A program made the translations under genes and the position numbers. From Alnus glutinosa (taxonomy: Eukaryota > Streptophyta > Magnoliopsida > Fagales > Betulaceae), in the NCBI RefSeq assembly GCF_958979055.1, contig NC_084888.1, positions 948,001 to 1,012,000 of the forward strand: a stretch of DNA of 64,000 nt. The letters run 5' to 3'. Positions 47,110 through 59,309 of this stretch are shown piece by piece (the stretch's first letter is position 1; each line of letters begins with the position of its first letter). Under the pieces are notes generated by a model. It saw nothing but the letters and a program-made list of their open reading frames with translations, made no database searches and was not told the origin of the DNA.

Positions 47110-48645
47110 ATGGATTCCAAGACAACAGTAGCTGATAAGCCTCATGCAGTTTGTATTCCAAGCCCAGCTCAAAGCCACATAAAGGCCATGCTCAAATTTT
47201 CAAAGCTTCTCTATCATAAAGGTTTCCACATAACCTTTGTGAACACTGAGTTCAACCACCAACGTTTTCTGAAATCTCAAGGTCTCAACTCTTTAGATGG
47301 CTTGCCTGACTTCCAATTCAAATCCATTCCAGACAGTCTCCCTCCATCAGATTCAAACGCCACCCAAGAGCTCCCTTCTCTTTGTGATTCCATTATGAAA
47401 TACTTATTGGCTCCATTTTCTGACTTTCTTGTGAAACTCAACGCTGCAACTTCCAACAATCCCCCTGTGACTTGCATTATCTCGGATGGTTTCATGCAAT
47501 TCACTGTTACAGCAGCTCAAGAACTCAGAATCCCTATTGTAATGCTCTTCACTATCCCTGCTTGCAGCTTAATGGGTTTTATGCAATTTTCTCCTCTAAG
47601 GGAAAGAGGCCTCACACCACTTAAAGGTGTAGCATAAAAGGCAACACCGTACTGAAATCATGGAATATATTGTTATTAATTGCATTGTTTCAACCTTAAA
47701 ACATTATTGCTTTTTGCAGATGAGTGCTATCTAACAAATGGGTATCTGGACACAGTTATAGACTGGATTCCAGGTATGAACCACATCCGTCTGAGGGATC
47801 TCCCAACCTACGTTCAAACTACAGATCCAAATGATATTATGTTCAAGTTCATCGTACACGCGGTAGAGACTGCTCCTAAAGCTTCGGGAATCATTATTCA
47901 CACATTTGACGCGTTAGAGCAAGAGGTTTTGGATGCTCTCACCCCTATGTTTCCTCGCGTATATTCCATTGGCCCTCTACAACTACTTCTCAATCGTTCA
48001 GCCAATGACCCTCTAAAGTCAATTGGGTATAGTTTATGGGAAGAAGAAACTGAGTGTCTCCGTTGGCTTGACACCAAGGCACCCAACTCAGTGGTGTATG
48101 TAAACTTCGGCAGCATAGCTGCCATGACACGACCCCAGCTGACTGAATTTGGTTGGGGACTTGCAAATAGTAAGCACCCGTTTTTGTGGATAATCAGGCC
48201 TGATTTAGTTGTGGGTGAATCAGCGATTTTGCCACCTGAGTTCTTGGTGGAAACAAGAGACAGAGGTCTAATCGCCAGTTGGTGCCCTCAAGAGGAAGTG
48301 TTGAACCACCCCTCAATTGGAGGGTTCCTAACGCATTGTGGGTGGAATTCAATCATTGAAAGTGTGTGCGCGGGAGTGCCTATGCTTTGTTGGCCATTCT
48401 TTGGGGATCAGCAATTGAACGGCAGGTATACTTGCAATGAATGGGGCATTGGCATGGAGATTAATAATGGAGCCAATAGAGAGGAAGTAGGAAAGCTTGT
48501 GAGAGAGTTGATGGAGGGAGACACAGGTAAAAAGATGAAGAAAAAGGTAATGGAGTGGAAAAATTTGGCTGAAGAGGCCACTGGTTCACATGGTTCTTCA
48601 TCCATCAACTTAAACAATTTGGTGAATGAAGTGCTTTTACCATGA
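47110..48645 (+). CDS. UDP-glycosyltransferase, UGT85 type (array copy 2)
   Basis: Exons 47110-47626 and 47720-48645 (93-bp phase-1 intron) encode 480 residues, very close to copy 1. His23 (PAQSHI), Asp126 (ISDG), and the PSPG box 360-403 with HCGWNS and final Gln are all present, so the enzyme should bind UDP-glucose. Differences in or next to the donor box include FFGDQ for FFADQ, and the following QLNG for QMNC. The C terminus ends at LLP (TGA), two residues short of the others. The intron holds a stop in frame, so splicing is required. The promoter is not homologous to copies 1 and 3, so expression may differ. The 3' flank resembles copy 1 for over 100 bp. Acceptor unknown. In-frame ATG at 47059 adds non-homologous residues and was rejected. 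Confidence 0.92.
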
Positions 48646-49287
48646 GGCTAGATGTATTTGAAGCAAGTGGTAATAATTACAATAAAATTGTCGTGATAAA
48701 TGTATGCTGATATTTTTGTTCAATTTATTTATATTAATAAACTTCAAATTGGACCTGTTATTACTATTGCTCCACCATACTGTAGGCTGATTATCAAATC
48801 AAATGGAGTATTTCCTATGACTAACAAGTTAACAATTCATTTGGTCTATTAGAAGCAATCTCTACAATTTCTAAAAGAAAATTATAGTAAATAATGATAT
48901 GGATTTTTTTTTTTTTTTTTTTTTGAGTGAGAAACAAAAGAAAACATGCTAGGAAAAAAAAAAAAGAAAAGAAGAAAAAGAGAGATTCAAAAGAAAACAA
49001 ACAAAACTAGGACCCAATAGAAGAGAATGCAAGAGAGACCAACAATATTGATGCTATGGGCTTTTACAATAAACCAGACTCAAGAAGGGAGAGTAGTTGC
49101 GGAAGGGGGAGAATTTGGAAAGGGCCAGGGGCCCGATTCAAACATGTTCTTTTGTTATATGTTAATATTAGATTCATTTCATAGTTCCTTTTTGGTATTA
49201 AGCTATAACAAACTTACTCTACATTTCATAGCGCCAACCATCTTGAAATCCAAAGGCGGAGCCGGTTAAAGGGGGAGTGTTCCTCAG
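48646..49287. other. 3' flank of UGT copy 2 and intergenic DNA
   Basis: The first part is homologous to the copy-1 3' flank with ACAATAAAA. It is followed by a T-run (48906-48924), an A-rich tract and unassigned sequence up to the LINE relic. Confidence 0.4.
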
Positions 49288-50200
49288 CTCCGGTTGATGA
49301 AGGAATGTGGAAAGGCCTATTGAAGTTGGAGGTACCACGACTGTCCACGTAGTTTAGAACTTTTTGTGGAGGGTGTGTCAAAATGTGCTTCCTACAAAGG
49401 GCAATTTATTTTCCAAAAAAAATTGTTCCTAATCCTTTTTGTCCATTGTGTTTAAAGGAACCTGAAACTCTATCCCACATTTTGTGGCAATGCCCCTCTT
49501 CTACGGCAGTGTGGCAAGAATGTAGTAGGAAAATCCAAAAGTTAGCCATAGAGGAGATAGATGGGGCAGGTTTCTTACAGTTTTTATGGACTAAGCTTCA
49601 AGGTATAGAGTTGCAGGAAGCTCCTTTTGTCACTCGGTTGTTGTAGATGCATAGGAATAATTTTGTGTTTAAAGGAGAATTCAGCTCCCCTTTTCAGGTG
49701 GCATCACAGGCTAGAAAGGATACAGAGGAATTCCATCATTCAATCGAGTGTACTACTTGGCAACCAAGAGCTCTAACACGGTCAACAACATGTTGGGAAA
49801 AACCACAGTCGGGTTACACCAAAGTTAACTGGGATACAGCTTGCAATTAGTCCTTAAAACGAATGGGGACTGGAATTGTGGCGCGGGACGAGTTTGCTAT
49901 GGTGGTAGCAGTAGCGGCAAATTTTTTTCCTTGTGGTGCTGATCCGCTCATGGCTAAAGCAATGGGTGCGTGGCATGCAATACAATTAATTGGGGAGTGG
50001 AATGGGCTATTCCCATGTGATCATTGAAGGGGATTCTTTGGGGGTGGTTTCAGCATTGCAGCACGATGCACCATTGGTTTGTGGAGTGTCCTTCTATTAT
50101 TCAGGATGTTGTTTTACAAGATGTAACTATTGCTGAGCAAGAACATTAATTTCTTGATCAATATTATCCATATATTTCCTCTCAAAAAAAAAAAAAAAAA
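49288..50200 (+). pseudogene. 3' end of a plant LINE (zf-RVT plus RNase H), 5'-truncated
   Basis: One plus frame reads KIVPNPFCPLCLKEPETLSHILWQC, the zinc-binding reverse-transcriptase tail, then ..TRLL*MHRNNFVFKG, where a TAG (49644-49646) stands where the family has Trp. YTKVNWDTA follows with the first RNase H aspartate, then KRMGTGIVARDE. After a frame shift near 50010 comes VIIEGDSLGVVSALQHD. An A-run at about 50184-50200 is the expected LINE tail. The 5' part with endonuclease and most of the reverse transcriptase is absent. It is clearly dead. No target duplication was found. Confidence 0.8.
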
Positions 50201-50631
50201 GATCTAAATTGTTGCTTTATTTTAAGTTACGGCTTTGGACGGAATTCGGCTTCAATGCTGCAAAATAAAACAATAGCATATGTACAGTTAAAAATGGACG
50301 CCGCCTTAGATTAAATGGGAGACACTTTAAAGCAAACGACTTTATTTTTGTAACTATGACTAAGGATCTGTTTGAATTTTGTGGTTTCAAAACGTATGAT
50401 TTAAAAACACAATTTCTAAAAATCCAGTTAATCGATCGGTAAAATAGCTATTTTGCCTCCAAAATTGCAGTTTATCATTTAAAAACGCACCCCCTTACTT
50501 GCTATTTGAAAACACAAATTTTTTACCTTTTTAAATTTTAATTTTGTAAAAACACATTTATGAACTATACATTTTTTCATAATTTTATTGAAAATCACAT
50601 TTAAATCAAATCGTTGTGATGTTAAAGACTA
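50201..50631. other. Intergenic, with degraded repeat
   Basis: Around 50360-50635 lies AT-rich sequence with AAAACGTATGATTTAAAAACAC-type words that recur near 6380-6610, probably relics of one MITE family. No gene. Confidence 0.35.
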
Positions 50632-51346
50632 AGGGCCCTTTTGGGGTTGCTTATTTGCCAAAATAATCTACGATTTTAAAGGAAATTGCAAATCGTGGGG
50701 GCGTTTGGAGATTGCGATTTAAAATCATATTTTTTAAAATCGTTGAAAAAACCATGATTTCTGGCAGCAGCTATGGAGGTGCTTAATTGAAAAAGTGCGA
50801 ATTTAAATCAAAATTGCGATTTCGCAAAGCAAATGTTTAGTGGAAATTTTCAAGCGGAAAGAAAAAAAAAATTCTAAAAATACCCACCTAAATAATGTTA
50901 AAACCCTTATTTTTTCTTCTCTTTCTTGTTCCTCTCTTACTCTCTTCTCCTTCTCACAGGCGTTGGCCGGCTCCAGACTGCCGTTCTACGCTGCATCTCC
51001 AGATATGTTAAGAAAAGAGATGAAAGGGCTGGAGAGATATGCTTGAGATACATGTATGTTCTGTTAAATATGTTGGAAAGGTTAGACTTAAGGAGAGGTT
51101 TTTAAACGTTGACGACGCCGTGAATATTTTTTGAACGTTTGATTTAATTTTTTATTGTTTTTTTTGTTTAATTGCGCCGCAGGAAATAGTGTAAGAGATG
51201 AAATTTATTTGTTCAATAAATTACTGTTTAGTGAACAATCCACACGTTTACTGTTCACTGACCAGTAATTAGTAAGCACTTTTTTCAGACTGATGGCTTC
51301 CTGCACAGTTACTGTTCATTCTGCGCAGGACAGTGACTGATCACTG

Positions 51347-51389
<43 letters not shown>

Positions 51390-52362
51390 TATTTGAAACA
51401 TAAATTTCATAATTAAATTTTTTATAAAATCACTGTTCAGTGAACAGTATACACGGTTACTGTTCACTGACCAGTAATTGGTACAGCAGCACTTTTTCCG
51501 GACTGTGGCTTTCTGCGCAGTCACTGTTCACTCTGCGTGAATGATCACTGTTTGTTTGTTTTTTATTAAAAAAATTTATATATATATATATATATAAATA
51601 TTCGAAACATAAATTTTATAATTAAATTTTTTATTAAATTACTGTTCAGTAAACAGTTCACACGTTTACTGTTTACTAAACAGTGATTGGTAAGCATCAC
51701 ATTTTCCGACCGATAGCTTCTGCGCAGAACAGTGATAAATCATTGTTTACTCTGCGCAGGACAGTGAATGATCACTGTTTTTTTTTAAAAAAATTTTATA
51801 TATTTATATATATATATAAATATTCTTGACATTAAATCACTGTTTAATAAACAGTTAACACGGTTACTGTTCATTGAACAGTAATCGGTGAGCAGAATTT
51901 TTTTTAATGAATTATTGATTATTGTTTTTTGGATAAAATATTGTTTAATATTGATTTTGATTGCGTAAACTGTTTGGTGAGCATGAATTGTTGTCGATTA
52001 AATTCATTATGTATTAAATTTTTTTTAAACAGTAAACATGGATTAAGTTTTATTTTCATCGATCATAGATTATTATGTCAAGAAAATTTATACTTTGGTT
52101 TGCAAGAGGCATTGAAATGAAGACTTAAATAATGTTATTTATTTTACTGTTATAAATAAATGTCTTTGTTGGTAATTTGCTTATGAAATCGCACTTTTAT
52201 AGTAATGTTATCCAAACACTTAAATGACAAAAACAATACTTTTTAATCAATATTACCAAACACTAACTGCGATTTTAAAAATTATTTTTTTATAATTTGC
52301 GTTTTGAAATCGCACTTTTTTAAAATCGCACTTATTAAAATTGTAATCCCAAACGGACCCAA
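50632..52362. mobile_element. TIR element of about 1.7 kb with internal tandem repeats
   Basis: The left end GGGCCCTTTTGGGGTTGC is the approximate inverse of the right end GTAATCCCAAACGGACCC. Both subterminal zones carry AAATCGCA/TGCGATTT words. Flanks are TAA at left and AAA at right, a degraded 3-bp duplication that would suit PIF/Harbinger. The interior has a CT-rich stretch ending in CTCACAG followed by GC-richer sequence (50960-51045) and then a 209-bp tandem array. No transposase. Confidence 0.5.
51220..51890. repeat. About 209-bp tandem repeat, 3.3 copies
   Basis: ACTGTTYAGTRAACA recurs at 51223, 51432 and 51641 (209 bp apart each) and, diverged, at 51839. Each unit contains several self-complementary words (CACTGTTCAGTGAACAGT, CAGTGATCACTG) and a TA run, so it can form hairpins. 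Confidence 0.85.
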
Positions 52363-53571
52363 AGCGTGAATTCATTAGAAGAGACAGTGTTAAAATTACA
52401 GGTTGACCCAAATAAACTAATAATATAATCACACGGAATAACAGTAATTTACATATAATTCTCATCCTAAATATTATATGGGCTCCAGCTCCACTTTCAC
52501 AATTGCTAGAACTTGTCTTTAATTTCCTTAAAAATGACAAGTTAATTTAGCCAATTTAATTCACGTCAGCACATAACCGACTTTAATTAGCCCTTAGAAC
52601 GAGTTTTCTATAAAACATTTTCTATTCTTTTCATTTCCCCTTAGCAAATCAAACTAAAGTGTATGTCACGTTTGGGTGTGTGATTTTTTGAAAATTTATA
52701 AATATTGAGATAATTTATTTTTTAAAATTATATTTGAATGGTTTAAAAAATTTGAAAAAAAATTAAATAAAATCTGAATAAAATTTAATATTTAAAAAAC
52801 AATATTTAAAAAATCTCTGTCACCCAAACATGCCATTAAGATTTCCATCACCTCAAATTTCGTTTCTAATTCATAAAATTAAAGCAACCAAAGCCCAAAA
52901 TCTATCCATCATCCTTGTCAAAATCAGATAACAAGATATATAAACCCCCATTATTAAACAACGAATTTACGGCTATGCCATAGCAAATGACAGCACGAAG
53001 AAAAAGAATCGCCAAATATATATATATACACACACATAAACGAAGCATTTTTCTCAAGTTGCCCTCTCGATCTGTACATTGCTACGACGCTTTATTGGGG
53101 GAGGGGGGGTTTGGAAGTGTACGTTCGATTCTCTGAAGAAGAAGAAAAGAGCCCCGAAAGTTTGAGAAAGAAAAACCCTAACAGAACGTCGTCGTATCAA
53201 ATGACATTTGAGTGCAGTTGTATCCTGTTCCTCCGGTGCAGAAAATTTGATGAAAACCTAGCTAGTAGCTAGTTCCTAGTTCCTAGTTCCAACCTCCTAC
53301 AGCCTGGAAATGGGGCCCGACCTTTGATGAAAACGACCCTAGTTTTCTCCTCAGACAGCAACCACAATCATCTTTTCCCCATCGTAGCATTCTTAATAGC
53401 CTCGTTAAAATAGCTTCATCATTTTAATCAAAAAATTTTGATGAATAAAATTATTTATCAATTCTGATGAGTAATATTCACTCACCAATTCACTCATCAA
53501 TTTTGTTTCACATTTCTCTCTCGTATAATCAACATATTTTTTTTTCATTTTTTCTCTCATCTTTCATCTCT
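52363..53571. other. Intergenic, with one MITE-like unit
   Basis: At about 52665-52836 a short unit has inverse ends (TCACGTTTGGGTG and CACCCAAACATGCC), consistent with a small MITE, though target duplications are unclear. The remainder, including a GA-rich patch near 53130-53180, shows no gene. Confidence 0.35.
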
Positions 53572-53579
53572 CACACACG

Positions 53580-53753
53580 CAGGGGCGGAGCCATCCCTCC
53601 CAAGTTGGGGGGCCAAATTGAAAAAAAATAAATTGGGGGGCCAAAATTAGAAGAAATAATAAATTTTGGGGTAAAATTTTAATTTTTTTTAAATTTTTTT
53701 AATTTTTTTTTTTGGGAGAACCTTGAGGCTTGGGGGGGCCTGCTCCGCCCCTG
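53580..53753. mobile_element. hAT-type MITE, 174 bp, perfect 8-bp duplication
   Basis: Terminal inverted repeats CAGGGGCGGAGC/GCTCCGCCCCTG are flanked by CACACACG at 53572-53579 and 53754-53761. The 8-bp duplication and CAGGG ends are hAT hallmarks. The interior is AT-rich with GGGGGGCC patches. No transposase. Confidence 0.85.
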
Positions 53754-53894
53754 CACACACGATAATGTATTTATTTTATGGATATAAAAGATTCTTTGTA
53801 AAAAGATTAAATAGAGAAAGAATAAATAAATATTAAAAAAATATTATTTAAATAAAATAGTAATAGTAAATAGTTAAAATTGTGAGGTTGCTGG

Positions 53895-54098
53895 CAGGGA
53901 CAGAGGGAGGGGGGGCTGGCAGGGGCCATGGCCCCCCCCAAATTTCCTAAAAAAAAAAAAATTTTAAGGTGAGAAAAAAAAAATCTAAAAAATTAAAAAA
54001 TTTAAGGTAAAAAAGAAAATTTAGTTTACTTGGCCCTTATCCAAAAAAAAATTTCGGCCATTGGCCCCTGCCCATAAGAACTTCTGACTCCGTCCCTG
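53895..54098. mobile_element. hAT-type MITE, 204 bp, perfect 8-bp duplication
   Basis: Ends CAGGGACAGAG and CTCCGTCCCTG are flanked by GTTGCTGG at 53887-53894 and 54099-54106. In the reverse direction it matches the 57334-57517 copy (TTCTTATGGGCAGGGG... GGCCATGGCC). Confidence 0.85.
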
Positions 54099-54106
54099 GT
54101 TGCTGG

Positions 54107-54564
54107 GAGAATGTTAAAAAAGTAATTCACTAGAATAGAGAAAAGTAATTTTTAATTAGTAAAATCTGATGAGACCAATAAGAATGCCCTCCAAACACAT
54201 ATAATGAAGGAAATTTGCATTCATGGGCCTCACAAAAGAAAGAGAAATGCTTTTCACCTATCGGCTATCACTGGTCAAGCAAGAACTTATGGTGAGGTTT
54301 GCTTCCCGTACAAATTGCCGCGCTGCATCATTGTTCAGAAGTCGTGACATGTTTGGTACCCATCATGTCCCCAACAACCCTCCATTCATGCATGGAGCTG
54401 CGCAACAAATTTATATAATTTTTAAGTTAAACACGTTTTTAATACTTGAATTTTAAAATTTTTATTTTTCGTCCTTGAGTTTAATTTTAGAAAAAATTAT
54501 ATTCGTATATCAGTTAAATTTTTCATTTAAAAATTAACAATTTCTCGGGTGTCGTCCCCCCGAA
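54107..54564. other. Intergenic DNA, no gene seen
   Basis: A short open frame at 54223-54456 (+) has no recognisable domain; nothing else is supported. Confidence 0.35.
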
Positions 54565-54968
54565 GGTGGACACATGTTTTAGTATAAAAAAATAAATAAA
54601 TAAAAAATTAAAAAATTAATTAAAAATTAAAAAAGTATTAAAAACTAAAAAAAAATTGAAAAAAGAAAAAAAGAAGAAGGGTGGCTTGGCCACCCCATTT
54701 TGGCAAAGGGGAGCCACCATCTTGACCGATCTGGGGTAGCCAAACCACCCTCAAGAACCAAAACCTTTGAACAAACATTTTTTGTCTTTTTTTTTTTTTT
54801 TTCCCTGTTATGGGGTGGTTCAACCACCTCAGACCGGTCAAGGCTAAGCCACCCATCTTCTATTTCTTTTCCTTTTTTTCAATTTTTTTTTTTAAGTTTT
54901 TAAGTTTTTAATTTTTAAAGATTTTTAATTTTTTTAATTTTTTTTATACTAAAACATGTGTTTTTAGG
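54565..54968. mobile_element. Foldback element with ACACATGTTTTAGTAT arms
   Basis: ACACATGTTTTAGTATAAAA at the left is matched in inverse by TTTTATACTAAAACATGTGT at the right, and inner GGTGGCTTGGCCACC, ATCTTGACCGATCTGGGG and GGGGTGGTTCAACCACC words fold on each other. It is related in word use to the LEA-intron repeat at 15785-16175. A target duplication was not identified. No coding capacity. Confidence 0.55.
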
Positions 54969-55924
54969 GGTTGACATTTGGCGAGCCATTAGTTTTTGGA
55001 CGGAAAATCTGACTGAGGTTCTAATTTGGTCTTTTCCCAAAACTGAGGTACCATCTGTGATGCAAATTGAAACTCAGGTACAAAAAAATAAAGTTTTCAA
55101 AACTCAAGTATTAAAAATGTATTTAACCCTAATTTTTACACAACACACTCACATGAGGTGAGACCTATGTGAGTGGAACCTACCACATAAGGTAAAGTGC
55201 GTTGTGCAAGAATTACTTCCCTATACAAATATTTTGGAAGGTGACTCCGAGGCTAAGAAGTGAGATTGTTAGTCGACACACACTATTTATATAGTACTAT
55301 AGCACCCTTGACGCGTATTAGAGCTTTGGATTTGAGTAATTTTTCTCTATTATATTTTGTACTTCATCTTCATAGTGAATTTTCTCGTGATTGCCTCCGC
55401 CAATGAATCACTTTATAGTGAAAGAATCACTTAAATCTTAGTGTTGTGTGTGCTTGATTTAATTTTTCTTTCTTTTTTTTTGTTTTCCACATCTCACGAG
55501 GTCTTGATAAATAAGATAAATTTCCTGACAAATAGTGCTATGTTTCATGTATGTGCGCGATTGCATATGGCATGCATAACGATCTTCCTTAAAAGAAAAA
55601 AGAAAAAAGAAAAAACAAGAAACAAGAAAGAATGAAAAAGAAAGTGTAATACCTCTCTATTTGAAGACTTAAGATCCCCGATGGAAAAATCAACCGTGAG
55701 GCCCAAAAAAACACACAGATTTTGAAAAAGAAAAATAAATACAGTCAAATGCCAAGGAACGCAATGATTTTGTCCCCCCAAAGAAAAAAAAAAATTGCAT
55801 TATCTCTTCGTTGAGACTCTAACTCCCTCTAAGAAGAAAAAATGATATTTTTTTTTTGGGTAAATTATCAAAATCACCTCCTAAAATGCATCGCATTTTT
55901 CTCTAGGAGCCAGAAAGTAAGAGT

Positions 55925-56211
55925 TGAGGACCAATGCTACAAGTTCGCCCGCTGGACTACTAGCCAGCTCTAACCTCCTGCCTCTATTCACCTCTCTTAC
56001 ACCCATTGATCCAAGTAAAAACTACAGTGACACACAATACCAATAAGATATTGAACGAATTTGAATCTTCTTTAGTTTATTTGAACTCGAGAGAAACCTA
56101 TTTATGCAAACAAGAAGGCAATATTATCTAAAAATATGTAAAAATATAATTTTGTTCTTCTTATTATAGAAACTGACTCCTCTCAAATTTAAATAGATTC
56201 GGGTTCGTATT
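55925..56211. repeat. About 290-bp dispersed direct repeat, left copy
   Basis: From GAGTTGAGGACCA to TCGTATTGGACACC this segment matches 60352-60652 with scattered changes. The pair lies in direct orientation about 4.4 kb apart. Ends are not TG...CA, so these are not obvious LTRs. The region 54969-55924 before it contains no gene. Confidence 0.8.
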
Positions 56212-57333
56212 GGACACCCATTCGACTTCTTTTTTTTCCTTTATCAAGGCCTGCCCTTTACTTTTTATTTTTTATTTTTATTTTTTTACGCATCCACTTT
56301 TTTACATGGAGAGTTAGTGCGTAAAAAATATGTAAAGAGTTTTTTTTTTTTTAATCTTTTCACGGTAAGACAGTTCTACGATCGCAGATCTTTTGTTATG
56401 CTCATTGGTTCAAACAACACAAAGGGATAAAGAAGAAAAACGTGGCTGACTTTTCTAGCCGTTTCAAACTCCACAGCCACACGTTTTTCTTTGTTTTCGA
56501 GCATTGCAAAGTGAATATACTGACTTATCTTAACTTTAATGTTTTTCTTTTTTTAATAAAATAGTATTATATTTTCTTTCAACAAAAACATAAAATTAAT
56601 AAATTAATATTAGGCATATCAAACTTATCTTTACTTACGCATGTTAACAATGTTAACTAATTTTATTTTGGTCCTAAGGGAGTAGCTTAATTTAGGGGTG
56701 TATGTAGGGTGGAGCAGATTTTCACTGTAACGCCCCCAAATCGCCAGGATTAGGTTCATCCATTTCCTTACACAAAACCGTAAAGATTCATAAGGTCTGC
56801 CAGATAACCTAGTTAATATGTTAAATTAATTAAATTACTATAATTTTTTTTAACAAAAAATAAAAATAATTTCTTTTAAACTCATAATTTTAATAAATGT
56901 GAAAACGAGTATTTCAAAAAGAATAATTATATTTGATTCAATAAATGAAAATCGCAAGAAAAACTAAATTTATCGTGCAAGTGCACTTATTAGGGTAACT
57001 GAAATGCAATGTCCTTATGCTAGCCTAGATCCCATTCCGACCGCCTAGGTCTCTCTGCTTATAACCTGAAAACAAAAACAAAATAAGGGGTGAACGAGAA
57101 ATGTTTAGTAAGGTAATCCTCAACCATAAAACGGTTAAGTTAAATTCATTTTCTTCAAAACAATTATTAAAACTCACTTAAAATCTAAATTTTCAGAATA
57201 CAAATATAAGTTCGGCATTTTGCTTAAAGCATAAAATTACTGGTTGATAAATAAAATTTCTCATATTTGGGGTCCATGTATACTATTACGCACTGTGTAC
57301 TTAGGGTTGCACGGTCTTTGCTGTGACCATGGC
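56212..57333. other. Intergenic DNA, possible LTR edge
   Basis: TGTAACGCCCCCAAATCG at about 56727 has the look of a plant LTR start (TGTAAC.CCCC), similar in style to the solo LTR start at 35283, but no matching end was found. The stretch is AT-rich and otherwise featureless. Confidence 0.3.
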
Positions 57334-57517
57334 CAAGGGCGGAGCTAGAAATTCTTATGGGCAGGGGTCAATGGCCAAAAAAAAAATTTAGTAGGAGCCA
57401 AATAAGCTCAATTTTTATTTTTACTTTATATTTTTTAATTTTTTAGAATTTTTTTTTTAGGAAATTGGGAGGGGGGGCCATGGCCCCTGCCAGCCCCCCC
57501 CCCCCCCCCGGTCCCTG
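57334..57517. mobile_element. hAT-type MITE, 184 bp, perfect 8-bp duplication
   Basis: The unit starts CAAGGGCGGAGC and ends CGGTCCCTG; ACCATGGC flanks it at 57326-57333 and 57518-57525. It is an inverted-orientation relative of 53895-54098. A run of more than 15 C near 57495-57509 lies next to the right end. Confidence 0.8.
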
Positions 57518-57525
57518 ACCATGGC

Positions 57526-59300
57526 AAGTAACTGTAGCTGCAGGCCTGCTCTGTTAGCTAATTAATCAAAGTGCACTTAGCATGACCCAAAGACGGATTA
57601 CCGCCTTCTCAATGTCCTTCAGCGGTTGCACTTTCATCTCAAGCAACGGTACCGAGCTTAATCCTCTGTGAATCTCTAGGACCAAAATAATAGTATCATC
57701 CACACATGTGCCTCATTTATAAAAATCTTTCTTCTTCTCATAAATTATTCTTATTCCTTTCACTATGCTTGGTAACTTTTGAGGCAACGTATGAGAGGGT
57801 TTTTTACACTCGTCTTTCATTAATTTCAAAAAGTAGTAACTTCCCGTCTCGGGAACCAAATAAGCAATTTACTACAATTAGAAAGTCATTTATAACTAAA
57901 ACTTTTCTTAAAACCATTGATTTCAAGAATGCCATTTCTACCAATAACTTTCATCTCAAAACTATTTTAAAACAATCCTCATGCATCAATGTAAATTTGA
58001 AATACTTAACGAGAATAATTATTCGTAAATATACTAGAATTCTTGGATAAAATAATATGACATAAAATAATTGTAGAAGTGGTAGATGATCCCTTACCTC
58101 TCCGAATGCAGTTAAGGTAATTTCCTTGACATCTAACTAGTCACCTGATACAGGTGCCAACAAATTAATACTACAACTCGACACTAGACACCATATTGAT
58201 GCTACTATGGTTCGTTTTGCTAGCTTATTGAGAATAGATTCTTGAGGTTCGTTTAACAACATTAACCGAATAATAATTAAACTATTAAATAGGAAATAAC
58301 ATATTTTTATTATTAGAAATAGGATTCAATAAAGGCAAATATTATAAGAAATATTTTTTATTAGAGTCGTATAATTTGATAAAGTTTCATGTTGTTAATA
58401 TAATAAGGAAAAAGGCGGCATGTGCTAAGAAGACATACCTTATTATATATATATATACACACACATATATAAGTTATTGAAATATTATAGGTTGTTAAAG
58501 TAGTTCCATAAAATATATAATATGGCTGATCAATACCTGTCCTTTTACACTTTGTAACAACTGTAATTTTGATAAACTTAGATATCACAAAATTATACAT
58601 ATACTCAAAATAAATTATTAAAAGCATACTGAAATATTATTAGTAGTTAAATTAGGTCCATAAAATACAATACGAAATTATCAATTACCCATGAAGAAAA
58701 AGAAAAAGAAACAAAAAAAAAAGGCAGAAAAGCGGAATAGTAAAGAGCACAAAATTTCGTCACATGACGTACCGCATTAAGTACCGTAAAAAATAATTGA
58801 AACCAATCACATTTATTTGTTATGGATGGTTTTGGGGAAAAAGGTCAAGAGCAGTAAAATAAGAAAGAAAAGAAGAGATAATCAACAAAAGAAAACTATG
58901 CTTTAGACAGGGCAACTAAATTAAAGGGAACTAAAGGACAAAGCAATAACCACAAGGCCTGTAGTAGATCTGTAGAAAGAAAGGCAAAAAGAAAGAAGAA
59001 AACAATAAGCAAGTACCTAATTTTTGAAAGGAAGAGAAAAGGACAAAAGAACTAGACATGTCTTGCTATCGAAAAGGAATCAAGACCAAAAAAGGAAAAA
59101 GAAAAAAAAGGAGGAACAAAAGAAAGGGGAGAAGAAACAAAAGCAGGCCGGACAAGGACGTGGGACCATGCTGTCTGCAAGAAAAGTAGATGAAAAATAA
59201 GGGCTACTCCTATGCTCACGGCTAGGAGAGAAGAAGAAAGAAAAGGACAAGGTTATGGGTTAGATCCAACAGGAAATAAAAGAAGAAATAAAAACAGTAT
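57526..59300. other. Intergenic DNA, purine-rich right part
   Basis: No protein-like frame. From about 58680 to 59290 the plus strand is strongly purine-rich (AAGAAAG/GGAAAAAG words). A (TA)n/(CA)n run lies near 58444-58470. Confidence 0.4.
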
Positions 59301-59309
59301 CTCTATTGG

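Noticed and set aside
56727-57330. LTR starting TGTAACGCCCCC
   Set aside because: The start is suggestive but no matching end, target duplication or PBS was found.
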